Both the position numbers and the translations under genes were made by a program. DNA of 64,000 nucleotides from positions 161,540,437-161,604,436 of the forward strand of contig CM028379.1 in assembly GCA_013146195.2 (NCBI GenBank). The letters are read 5' to 3'. Source of the stretch: Codonopsis lanceolata. Lineage: Eukaryota > Streptophyta > Magnoliopsida > Asterales > Campanulaceae. Positions 21,421 to 33,400 of this stretch are shown here, one piece after another (positions within the stretch are counted from its first letter, which is position 1; the number at the start of each line of letters is the position of its first letter). The notes under the pieces are model-generated. The model did not search any database, was not told the DNA's origin, and saw nothing but the letters and a program-made list of their open reading frames with translations.

Positions 21421-21678
21421 CTCCCTCTGTCCCTAAATTATCGTCTTCCTTTCTTTTTTCGTCCGTCCCAAAATAATTGTCCACTTTGAAACTTACCTTT
21501 TTAGAACATCACTTTTACCACTTTACCCTTACTTTTTCACCCTACTTTAATTATGGACCACATACACATGGGCTTTCAAGGAAACTATACATTAAACCAA
21601 TATTAATAATCCAGTCAAATAGGTTTTAATAAAAAAAGCGTCGGGTCAACCAGGATAATAAATTAGGGACGGAGGGAG
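21421..21678. mobile_element. Stowaway-type MITE (258 bp)
   Basis: The inverted repeats are CTCCCTCTGTCCCTAAATTA and, reversed from the right, CTCCCTCCGTCCCTAATTTA. The TA TSD is at 21419-21420 and 21679-21680. This end sequence is typical of plant Tc1/mariner Stowaway MITEs. It encodes nothing. Confidence 0.9.
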
Positions 21679-22009
21679 TATTTTTTTTAATATTTATAAT
21701 AAAGTCAATAATTTTTTAAATGATGTCGTATTAAAAATAATAATAATTTAAAAATAATATGATATTAATTTATTGATTATGCTCGAATATCGAGGATCCC
21801 AACAGTTTCAACACAGGTAATCATATCATAGAGCATGGTAGCAAAGTGCATGGCCGGCTAGGCCCCACTTTATTTTGAGTTTCTTTTTTCTCCATTTGAT
21901 TTGTAGTTTTGAATTTCTTTCTTATTTTTGTCTCTCTCATCGGATTAGTTTTTCTCTAGTACTCTCTGAAATTTTTATTTTTAATTATTACAAAAAAAAA
22001 AAAAAAATC

Positions 22010-22250
22010 CTCCCTCCATCCCTAAATTATCGTCTTGCTTTTCTTTTTCGTACGTCCCAAAATAATTATCCAGTTTGAAATTTACCTTTTTAGAACATCA
22101 ATTTTACTAATTTACCCTTACTTTTTTCACTTTATTTTAATTATGGATCACATACACATGGGTTTTAAAGAAAACTACACATTAAACCAATATAAATAAT
22201 CAAGTCAATTATTTTTTCTCAACTAAAACGATTATTTAAGGTAGAGGGAA
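22010..22250. mobile_element. Diverged Stowaway-type MITE
   Basis: Its left end, CTCCCTCCATCCCTAAATTA, and most of its interior match the MITE at 21421. Its right end (GGTAGAGGGAATAG) is eroded. It follows an A run, and exact termini are uncertain. Confidence 0.75.
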
Positions 22251-22259
22251 TAGTATTTT

Positions 22260-22596
22260 AAGGATAGTAAAAAAATTCAATGAGTAGATCTCATTTAAAA
22301 TAGTTTTACAGATGATAAATTCAACACATGTTCAGACAATATGTGTAAAAGCGTGATCGATGAGATTTTACCTTTTCCAAATACCAAGAGAAAAGTTTCT
22401 AGAATTAGGCAAAATGAAAAACCCACCAATGAGAAGAAAAAGAATATTGGGAAGGAGAAGACAAAAACCCAGACTCGTCAATTTCCTCCATTGTCGCCTC
22501 TCAACAAGGGAAAAAGCTTATGTCCATTATGGTCCCAATATACATAAATTATTTCAATGAGCAAATCCAATAATTCATCTCTGTACGCATTGTAAT
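22260..22596. other. No gene recognised
   Basis: Two overlapping open frames of about 67 codons exist here, but neither has family motifs and both lie between MITEs. Confidence 0.5.
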
Positions 22597-22895
22597 CGGT
22601 TTGGATCCTCTATTCCAAACCCCTATTATATTTCCTATTCCACCGTTGTATCGTTGTCACTTGTCCATTATTAATAAACCAAATTACTTGGGTTGGAAAC
22701 TGACGTTAACATTGTAACGGAGAAAATCTATTCCCTCTTCCATGATTTCTGCTAAAACAATGGAAAGACTCAACGAGATTTCAGGGGATGGATTTCGTTT
22801 GCGAAATCTTTCCTGCTTTTTCCATAGAATTCAAGAGTAGCTACAACGGTAGAATAGGAGATGGAATAGGGGTTTGGAATAGAGGATCCAAACCG
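22597..22895. mobile_element. Mutator-like MITE with long terminal inverted repeats (299 bp)
   Basis: The ends are long inverted repeats (over 50 bp with a few mismatches), starting CGGTTTGGATCCTCTATTCC on both sides. A perfect 9 bp TSD, CATTGTAAT, lies at 22588-22596 and 22896-22904. Long repeats with a 9 bp duplication fit the Mutator superfamily. There is no coding capacity. Confidence 0.92.
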
Positions 22896-22904
22896 CATTG
22901 TAAT

Positions 22905-23220
22905 AGTATAACAAAATAAAACATGTGGATCCAGGACCAAACCAAAATATTGTTTCGATCTAATTTTGATTGGTCCAATCCAATTCTATCGGATTGGTTC
23001 GATTCTGAAAATTTTGTGCACACCCCTAATTAATGGAACTTTTAAGTTAAAGTAATAATCAAATTAAGCATAATATGTTAAAAGTAATATAACGGGGGAA
23101 AAAGAAATTGTAATGGTCTTAAAAGAATCAATGAATTTGAGAAAGTGGATTGAAGTTGTTAAAAGCTATCTATCGTTCAGTAATTGACAAGTATTAATAT
23201 CCAAGGAAGAGGGTATTATT
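22905..23220. other. No gene; probable hAT end fragment
   Basis: The stretch 22935-23030 has repeated CAATCC/GGATTGG words and ends GTGCACACCCCTAA, like the right end of a hAT MITE whose other end is missing. The rest is AT-rich. Confidence 0.4.
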
Positions 23221-23887
23221 TAGGATTGGCAAAAAGTCCCGTTTTCCCATCTCAACCCGACACCCGTCCCGATCCTGACCCGACATAATCTCAATCCCAA
23301 CTTTGTCGAGATTTTTCCCATCCTGACTTATTTCAAAACAAGACTCGGGAAATATATCAATCCCGTCGAAATTCTCGACCCGTCCCAACTAAATTTTTTT
23401 AATATTTTGAGTGTGTTGTTGTCAAGTCAAGAGATTATCTTTCAAACAATATCTATTGTGTGCTTGCTAAAATTACTTAATGGTATTTGTTAAATTTATT
23501 TTCACAATATTGTGATTTTTTTTTTATCCATCAAGTTTCTACATCTAATGCAACTCTTCTCCTACGAATGAGGAGTGCATTTTGTTCTTAATGACAAATT
23601 CATCAATACCCACCATTAAGTAGAATATTCAAGTATACTTATAAATATACAATCTAAAATTTTAATCATAATGAAGACATTTTAAAAATATTTTAGTGTC
23701 AGAGATATTGTTCATAAATATTATAATCAAGATTACGAGATATTTATCTCCCGACCCAACACATTGGGTCCCGACACTTATCGAAATGAGATCGAGAAGA
23801 AAATTGAAATCCCGAATTCTATCAGGACGGAATCGGGATAAGGCTAATCGGGACATATTCTGTCCCAATTCGGCGATTCCACCCCTA
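23221..23887. mobile_element. hAT-type MITE (667 bp)
   Basis: The left end is TAGGATTGGCAAAAAGTCCCG and the right end, reversed, TAGGGGTGGAATCGCCG. A perfect 8 bp TSD, GTATTATT, lies at 23213-23220 and 23888-23895. Subterminal regions are full of CCCGAC/GTCGGG words. It has no transposase. Confidence 0.9.
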
Positions 23888-24468
23888 GTATTATTAACAC
23901 ACTAAAAATAATTAAGATCAACACTTTTTATCTCAAAACTACCCATAATATACAAATGAGGATTAACAGGACACTAATAGTTAGTAAGGGGATTAATAAT
24001 ATTGTTTATTCATGCTCAGCTACCAAACAAGTCCTAGTGTTTGGTAAACAATCTAATTATAAAGTAGGCACCTAATACTTTGCATCAGGCCAAGTATAGC
24101 GAAATTACCTGCAGCTCAGGTGTTCAATTGTTATCTTCTTCCTCCTTTCACAGAAGGACATACCTCTGTGTTTAAGCTGGGAATCGCAACAACAAAACAG
24201 AAAAGATTGAATATCAGCCAGCTGAGATAACATTACTGGCCATTTTGTTGCATATACATATTTATATATGGTATTTTCCATTCTGTGGCTATCATTCATA
24301 ACTACAAAACAGCCACCTCCCATCCCAGTGCTCACTAGGCTGAAGGCTCATTTTCGTTGTTAAATTTCTTGGCACCGGCTCTCCCAAAGCATCTTCAGAT
24401 GCCGATGGCTATGCCTTCGACTTAGTAATTTACGACTTCAAGGTTGACTTAATTTCAACAGAGGATGA
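23888..24468 (-). other. 3' flank and probable 3' UTR of the CBSCBSPB gene
   Basis: The last 300 bases or so before the stop codon side (24105-24468) are less AT-rich and are probably the 3' UTR. I could not place the polyadenylation site. No other gene is visible. Confidence 0.45.
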
Positions 24469-27400
24469 TCACTGCTTGGAGCGCTTCAAGTAGACCAAGA
24501 CACCAACACCTGTGAGGAACACTGCACCAGCAAAAATGCCTGTTCCAAAAGATACGCAATTTGGTCTCTCTTCTATTGTCTGCGTGGTAGTAGTAGTGGT
24601 AGTGGTAATTGACTCTGGTTCCGTTTTTTGTTGGATGGAATCAGAGTAATCCAAGTGCAATCTTAAAACCTGAAAAGAACATAGCAGATGTTAGACTGAA
24701 CAGTGTAATACTGTAACAGAAAAAGTATTTAAAAAACATTGAAAACGCATTGAAAATATGAGGATGTGGTAACTCTAGCATTTCCTACTAAAAAAACAAT
24801 AGCAAGATATTCCTCAATTCCAAGCAAAGAGTCTTACCTGCCATAATATTTTGGGATGTTTTACTTTAATAGTTCACTTTCAAAAACTATGTCTATCATC
24901 TCCATAACATTTCAACTTTACTCTCAACATTTAATATTAACATATTGAATTATGCTCGAGCATTTTTGTAATTATAACGAACTTTAATGTTAGTTATATA
25001 TCCCTTAATAATTAGACTTTCAAACATGAACTCTTCGGGTGGAATGGAGGGAGTACAATATTGTAATGCTTATACAGCATAACCTTTTGCAAAGTACGAT
25101 ATATCAATCATATACAACCTCCGTCCCAAAATTATTGTCATGTCTTCCTTTTTCATCTGTCCCAAAATTATTGTCTTGTTTGAAACTTTCTTTTTTAAAA
25201 CAACACTTTTACCACTTTACCCTTAATTTTTCATCCTACTTTAATTAAATGCCATATACACATGGGCTTTAAAAGAAATTACACATCAAATCAATACTAA
25301 TAATCAAGTCAATTGTCTTTTCTTAATCTGTGTGATGGATCAAAGACAATAATTTTGGGACGGAGGGATTACTATATACTAATGACAAATAAAAATATTT
25401 AAGAAAATCAAACTGTATTAAAATAAGTGGAGTTGTTCACAAACACACAAGCTGCTCGAGAACAAAACTCCCCAAACAAACAAGCTGAGCTTGAGAGTAT
25501 TTGGCAAAAAAAAATTCGAGTTCAAGCTCGATTTGATCAACAACTCAAACATGCTCGAACTTGAGCTGAATCTTGAGCTATTCAATTCACATAACAATCC
25601 TACTCCCTGTCTCTGTCTCTGATTGAGAGACACTTTAGTTTTTCACGAAAATTAAGGAAGTTGACTTTTAAGCAATGTGACTGCACAGAAATACCCTTGT
25701 GTTTGCAAGTGCACACTAGGACATCATGGTTACCAAAAGTGAACTTAGTAATTTCATTAGAAAAGTGACACTCATTTTGCAACACAACAGTTTCAAAACC
25801 CAAATCAATTAACTACTAAAACTTAAAGCCTAAACTACTCACCCTTTCTGATAATCCCCGAAATCCAGACCACCTCCCACTTCCTTAATTCTACAGCAGC
25901 GACAGGCCTGGGAGAAGTAAGTCTGCCAATCCTACCCCCTTCCGCATCCCAACCGGCACTGCCATTTCTTTGATACCCACTGCTCCCCTACCTCCTAAAA
26001 CACAAGGTGATCATGAGAGCATTGTCTTCTAAATTATAGACAATCCACAATCCTATGTTGGCTCAACATTGCTATATTTATCAACTACCTAGATATCATT
26101 AAGAACACCGATCCACAACTGTACACTATCCAGGCATCTTTTAGTCCATGTACCGGTAGAAAACCCAGAACCCAGTTTTGGAATCCTACTACACCGAACA
26201 ACCCATTTTCTGAAATTCAGCAATCACAAAGACCACAATTCCATAGATCTGCCAACAGTTGCAAGATGTGGAGGCTATGGAGCACTGACACTCTCCAAAG
26301 GTCCTTGTTTCGGTGCAGACATTTCTTAGACACTTTTCAAACAGGTCCAAAGTGTAGTATTATTTTTTAAAACCATTGCACTTCTGGTTGGCGATTCTTA
26401 GCAAGAATATAACCCAATCCTCCAACTTCAGGTGGGAAAAAGATTCAGGAGCAACTGGCATTAAAAAGTCCATCCATCTCCACTAACAATTGAGAAGAGC
26501 TAAACAAGTACAGACCTTGCAGCATCATAAACATTTATTTTCCTAGGCTTTATAATCTTATGATTAACCACGAAGCTATGGTGAGGGAGATGTTCGTTAA
26601 CAATGATGGTAGAGATACTTGGGTTCCTACATTTAGAAGAAACTTGCAAGATTGGGAGTACAGCGACTTGGCGAGATTTTTTGAGAAACTCTACGCCATA
26701 AAGAGACAAGGAACATATGTAGATAAGGTGGTTTGGGCAAGATCTAAGAGCAGGAAGTTCACAGTCAAATCAGATTATGCATCTTTAAGTGAAAGTGACA
26801 GAATCTCCTTCCATTCGAAAGTCATTTGGAAATCTAAAGCTCCCAGCAGAGTGGCATTTTTTACATGGGAGGCTGCAATGGAGGACATTCTTACGGGGGA
26901 TAATCTGAGAGCTAGAAAAAAGGTATATGCCAACCGGTGCTACATGTGTAAAGAAGATGAGACGACCAATCATTTTTTGCTGCACTGCTATGCAGCGAGA
27001 GAGTTATGGAGTTTTTTCTTCCTCTTAGCTGGTATTTCTTGGGTTATGCCAAGATGAGTAGTTGAGCTCCTCCGTGGATGGTCATTGTATAAAAGGAGAA
27101 GGAATGTGGTATGGGACTTGGCTCCATTAGCTATCTGGTGGTGTATCTGGAAGGAGAGGAATCAAAGAGCTTCGATAATGTGGAAGATGGGTTAGAAAAG
27201 ATAAGTTAGAAAAGATAAAGAAGAATATTTTGCAGCTTCTGCATTTGTGGTTTGCGGAGACATCTTCGAATGATCGGACCCATTTTGAGGATATGGTGGA
27301 TAGCTCTACTCTATTGTAATTTTTGTTTAGTATACATCCTGTGTACATGGTTGCGCCTTCCTTTTTGGCGTCGTAATTAATGCAATCTTTACTTATCAAA

Positions 27401-30400
27401 AATAATAATAACTGCAAGCCTACTCTTTAGAGGACCAAAGGAACACGTCAAGCCATAGTCACGTAGATTCCCCATTGCAAAAAGAGCTGGCTATATAATA
27501 ACCGAGCTTTAAGGCCTGGTGTTCAAAAATCCCATTTGCAATTGTTTTCACGTGTGTAATGATGATGCACCTCAGTTTACTCTCCCACGTATGCGCAGTC
27601 ACAAATGAGGGGGAATCTTTAGGCATGGTGTACATTATTGGGCCTTCCATCTAGCAGCTTAACTTGTTAGATGAGTTGGCTAATTCCTAACCAGATCCTA
27701 TGCGTCAATTCTCCAGAATCTTACCTAGTTGAGCATGGCCATGCACCCAATTATTACATTCACCTGCAATTGCCAAAAGGGCTGGCTATATAATAACCGA
27801 GCTTTATGGTATAGTGTTCAAGAATCCCACTTGCATTTGTTTCCACTAGTGTGTATTGATGATGCACCTCGGTTTATCTCTCCACATATGCGTAGAGTCA
27901 CAACTGAGGGACAATCTTTAGATCATGACATACATTATAGGGGCTTCAATTTAGTAGCTTAACTTGTTAGACGAGTTGGCTAATTCCAAACAAATCATCT
28001 GTGTCAATTCTCCAGATTCTTTCCTAGTTGAGTATGGTCATGTACCCAATTATTAGATTTGCAAGCAATTGGACACGCTTCCAATCCTAAGACACAGATC
28101 ATGAGCTACAATCCAGTTATGTCCGTAAAACGAAAAAATGAGATCTTAGAGCAACGGCAACTAAGAGAAACTACATTTGATTGCCAAAATGTAAGGAAAA
28201 ATTAAATTATTGGCAAGTTTTCTGAAATTTAAAGACAGTACAGGTGAGTTTGGATCATTACCTTTAGCCCCGCTGATCTGGCATGGGTAACAGCACCAAC
28301 CAGATCACTATCCGCAGTAAGTAAGACTCTATCACCTTCATCATCTTCATACTATCCAAAATAAAGGTGGGAGGAGATCAGGACAGTTTGACATCACAAA
28401 GCAACTATTCTCATTCTTTCGCACTAGCCAAAAGTTCAGGGATTAAAACTTACCAAAAGTTGAGGAACATTTTGATCATTACCAGCACCAATCCTTTGAG
28501 TCACAGCAGACACCAGCTCACCCAAATTCTCTGTGCCTGAACAAGGTTTAAATCAAATAAACATCATTTTCCCCCATCAAATTGCATCAAATTTTCAAAC
28601 TAACACTTCCACTACAAGGGGGAAGCATCTAAAAGGGGTCATCCGGGATCCCAGAAGGGTTCACTGTAAACAATGTACGAGCCAAATTTCAGGATAAAAA
28701 ATAAACAAAACATTAAACTTCTATGCAAGAAAACTTCACCATTATATGACTTTCCAACTATCTTAGCAATTATATGTTGTCATACAACCTATACAGTAGG
28801 TTCTTTTCCCTTGAGAGCAAAATTCATGAAAAATCAAGAGCAAATGAATTTTTTTTTTTGTCAGGCTCCCCTTCTGCGATCAGCCTGATACCAGGGGTTC
28901 ATCACATCAACTCCACCAATATAGACTACTAAAAGCTACTACCAACAAACAACGACACATAAAGCTACCTATCGGCTAGTTGAAATCATAAAAATCAATA
29001 TGCATTGAAGAATACACTTAAACATAGCACGTGACATCAACATCTCCGTTACCAAGTCAAACGACCAAGAGTTTCTATTTCATTCATGTTTTACAGACAG
29101 ATACCTCATGGAGGTCAATGGACCAAGTGACTGATACTGCTTCAACATGCCCATTGTCCAAAACAAGTGAGAGAAGGAAAAAGGAAGATTAAAATAATTT
29201 TCGCCAGTTCTTTGAAATTCACCGGGGAAACACTCGCAACACTTGGATGCCTAACCACACTTTTTCAGCACACAAACAAATTAAACTTGTCAAGAGAAAT
29301 CTAATAGAAGGTCCTGATCTAACAAAACAAAAGAAAGAGGACGCTACACATCAATCTATCAAATGAATTCGTGTTACTCTAGTACTTGTATAAAATAGGT
29401 GGTCGCGGATTATTCGAACTGGGAAGTTGGAAATTTCACATGACATATATCATAGTTACTTCTAAACATCACAAATGCATATTTACTAACACATTCATGT
29501 CATTTTTATGTTGAGAACCGAGGGGAAACGCATCGAACCCACCTATGGGAGTAAAACCACCTTGAGGACCCGTCAACTGCTCCTCACCAACAGATCCAAC
29601 CAAAACCGGATTAGTAGCCATTGTGAATCTACCCTAGGATATGTGGATTGTATTTTACCACATTCCCCCCATTTTACTTCGGCCACTATGGCCCGTAAGG
29701 TGGCCACATTCATGTCAAACACGTTCTTAATCTTCTGTGTTTATGTAGCCATGACCCCGCTTCGTGTCTAGTGCACATCTTCGTATCCAAAAAAATTCAT
29801 ATCACCCTACCGACTCCCACAGCCCACTTAAAATTGAATGCACCCCCACCCCCCTATAACACGCTCATGCACTCTCCAACTCTAACACCTCTTTTTGTTT
29901 GTGTGGGAAATAAAAGGGGAAGAAAACTTCAAGTAACAGTGTTAAGGATACTCAGTTTTGACTATCCAATGAAGTGTGTGGATGAAAAGAAACAAGTCAA
30001 AACCACTGACTTATGGGACCCACTAACTTGAGCATTCTCATCCTCATGCATCATAGATCCAAGATTGAGTATCAAATTGTGTCCCTAGCATCATTCATAA
30101 AATACTTAATGACCATTCTGTCTCCAGCTCCAATATGCATGAGAATTCTGACAAGTTTATCTTTTTGCATAAGAAATAAATGCACAGAAATGCATTTAGT
30201 TGGTGCAAAGGAATCAAACTCACCAAAATTAAATCTGTGTACACGTCCCTTCAAGTCCTCGAATTTGAAGGCAAAAGAATTCCCCAGACCAAGAGATGGA
30301 TACGTGGACTTTGTATGTTCTGTATTATCAGAGGTCATTGCTGCTGACATAGACATTTCACTACACACAACAACATGCAGCATTAGTTGCTGGTGTAAGC

Positions 30401-33400
30401 ACAATGCAAAGAAACGTATTCAAGGAATCAAGTTGATACCTTTGCGTGTCATAATCATCTGGGGGTTCTAGGTTAAGTGCTGAATCCCAAAACTTTTGCA
30501 TCACTGTGTTCGCAACATCATTTACCGCACCAGTGCTACTTTCAGCCTTGAAAAAACAATACACCATGCTTAATTCCCCATTAAAATCTTACAAAAAGAA
30601 AAATCAGATGTTATGACTTGCAAACTACCAAATTAAGATTTCTTGTTGACACAAATAAGTAGCACTTTGAACACTCGGCAATGAGGTGGAGTAAGCCAGA
30701 TGACTATCTAAACCCAGATAGAGTGGTATGGAGTAGTGAGATACTATGCTGTTGGTGCATGGTGGAATGGTAACCCACAGATAAGCCAAATACAAAAGAA
30801 GCCACCAGGCCCACCACAGGTGAGCCAGTTATACAGCAAGTTGCCAACTAATTGTGTAACTAACATATATACATGTGTGTGTTACTGTTTTTTCCTTCAG
30901 ATTTACCAAGGCTTCAGCCATATTTATGGAGGAGACGAACAAAGGCCGCAACTTGGTGCTGTATGGCCTCAATGAGCTAGCTGGTTGAACTGCTTTTGGT
31001 CATCTATTTGTCAATTAATGATTGTCTTATGTTCAATAATGATACTGTCGTACATGGATGTATGCATATATATACATCTCCTGAACTATTTATTCATTTC
31101 AACAGTATATTAACTTGAAACATTGAGGTGCGTTATTTGGTCGACTCAATTCAGTCCCCTTTTCACCAAACTGCTCTGTCAACGCTTTGAATCAATGTAC
31201 AAAATTAATATGCTTTTAATCATCTATGGTTGCAGTTGCAGTTGCAGCTAATCTACTACTAGATGCTTTATTGGAAATCACTTACTATCTCAAATTCAAT
31301 TTTCTAGCATCTCAAAAGATAGAAGTGCAGAAAACATCATAATAGACATTCTGGTTAATATATATATATATATATAATCATATGCAACAAAATAATGAGG
31401 ATGATAACTACTTTTTTTTTACAGTTACGTATGATAACTACTTTTACCATCGAAATAGCAGCATGAGTTATCTGCAGAACATCCACACATGCTGCAACCT
31501 GTCCATCTGCAAAATTTGAATCTGAAGTTCAATTCACAAATTTATTTTTTAAAATTTACAAAACATAAAAGTAAAGCTCACCTCTGTCTACCACAGGAAG
31601 ATGTAAGAACTTCCCATCGTGCATTATGTGCAATGCCTCAAGAATGGTCGTGTCTACTGTGGCATATTCGGGGTTTGGTGTCATTACCTAACAAGGAAAA
31701 TCAAAATATGATCATGCTAATTAATGAATCTATGTACAATAAACATCTCTTAGTCACATTATTATACAAATGAGATGAACAAATTATTAAATGGCTTCTA
31801 TCAGATTCAATACAATGTATTTTAAAGAATAAAATCTTTCCATAGGAACACCTGAATAAGGAAATAGGTATACGGCCGGTGTACAAAGGATGCGTCTCTG
31901 ATTTGGCGCTCCTATTTCTTAATATATTTTTTTACTTAACAAAAAAAAGGGAAATAGATATACAGCCACAAACATAGCTACAGTCTTGAATCGCATGACT
32001 CGGTCAACTTCCTATTAATTTAGTTTATTTTTTTATCAAAATTCTAGTTCTTTATTTTTCAATTATAGTTTATTTATTTTTTGGATAAAAACGTTACCCT
32101 CAAATGGGCCTTTAGGTTGACTGAAGGTTTTTTTTCTTCTCTTTTATTGAGAAATAATCAAGTCCTTTCCTCAGAAAGCTCAAGTTTGGTTTTTCAGATA
32201 GCAGACCTGTAGTTACAAGTTACAACTGGAGCAAGAGAGATATGTGAGTTCCCAATTTTTTTCTTTTTGAAAGTAATGGTGAGTTCACAATTACTATAGG
32301 ATTACACCAAGGATTGGCTTTATGTCCTTATCTTTGTGCCTTAGTGATGGATAGATTGATTGAACAAGTACAATACGGCATACCACGGTACATGTTTGCT
32401 GATGGCATTGTCCTCATCGTTGTAATGAAAAATGGTCAATGATAAGCTAGAAAAGTGGGGAGAAGCTTTAGAAGTCAAAGGGTTTAAAATAAGGTGTAAA
32501 ACAAAGTTAAGTTAAATAGTCAACAAATACCACAAAAGGAACAATTTCAATATTTATGATCAATTATCAAATCAACATGGAGAGGTAGGAGATAATGTTA
32601 GTCATAGAACAGAATCACGCGGGGTGAATTTATGATTGTATTCATCCTACATGGAGTTAACTAGTTAATATGAAAAGGAATTTGTGTAGAGAAGCTCATA
32701 TTGCTTTGGTATTTTTTTGAAATTACTGCACCAGGATTGTGCATTCGTGCTGTCTTGGCATAGTGATTTTGTTTTACTATATTTTCACGTTGCAGTAAGA
32801 TCTCTAGTTTAAAATATTGAGCTTTTCAAATAATTAGGTATAACTGGTATAGGAGTTAACTAGTTAATATGACCATCCTTTTTGCAACTGGTATTAAATT
32901 ACGCACTTGGATTCACAATTCAATTTGTACTTCTCAGTTCCTATAACTTCGATTTTTGATTGGTAAATTACGACTCGAACTCCCATGCTCATGGATTCCA
33001 TCCACGAAAAAGCCAAAACAAACATGCTCACATTGCAGAACTAATCAACAAGTCGATTATTTCTCAACTCTATCTTTATTAATCAGTCGATATAGGAATT
33101 TAGCTACACCATCCTACTTCCCAATCATCTAAGCACCCCAGATAAGATTCAAACATCTACAAGAGATGGATCATTAACCAGGATAACTAACCTTGAACAG
33201 CCAAAAAATTTAAAAGAATTCTTGGGAGTAGGACAACTAAACCATCAAAGTAAAATTGATCTACAAGACTGACATTACAAAAACATCAGAGCCTTGAGCC
33301 TTCATTTTGATTCATAACAATGGAAACCCACTACTTACGGAGGAAATTAGTGGAGAGATGCAGCGAGACAAAGGAAGTGATAGGTATATTCTTTCTACTA

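Larger units (their letters stand above)
24670..28261 (-). other. Intron 12 of CBSCBSPB (3.6 kb), filled with transposon fragments
   Basis: The intron separates the PB1 end from the exon coding the membrane anchor. It holds Stowaway MITE pieces, a 5'-truncated L1 LINE and tandem TRIM-like sequences, listed separately. Around 25600-25730 lies part of a MITE that recurs near 54930-55000. The stretch 25428-25590 has AGCTCGA/TCGAGCT words like a hAT end. The stretch 25800-26530 has no recognisable content. Confidence 0.7.

Noticed and set aside
29508..30031. Two adjacent plus-strand open frames in intron 10 of CBSCBSPB
   Set aside because: There are no motifs and the composition does not suggest coding sequence; intronic position makes a gene unlikely.
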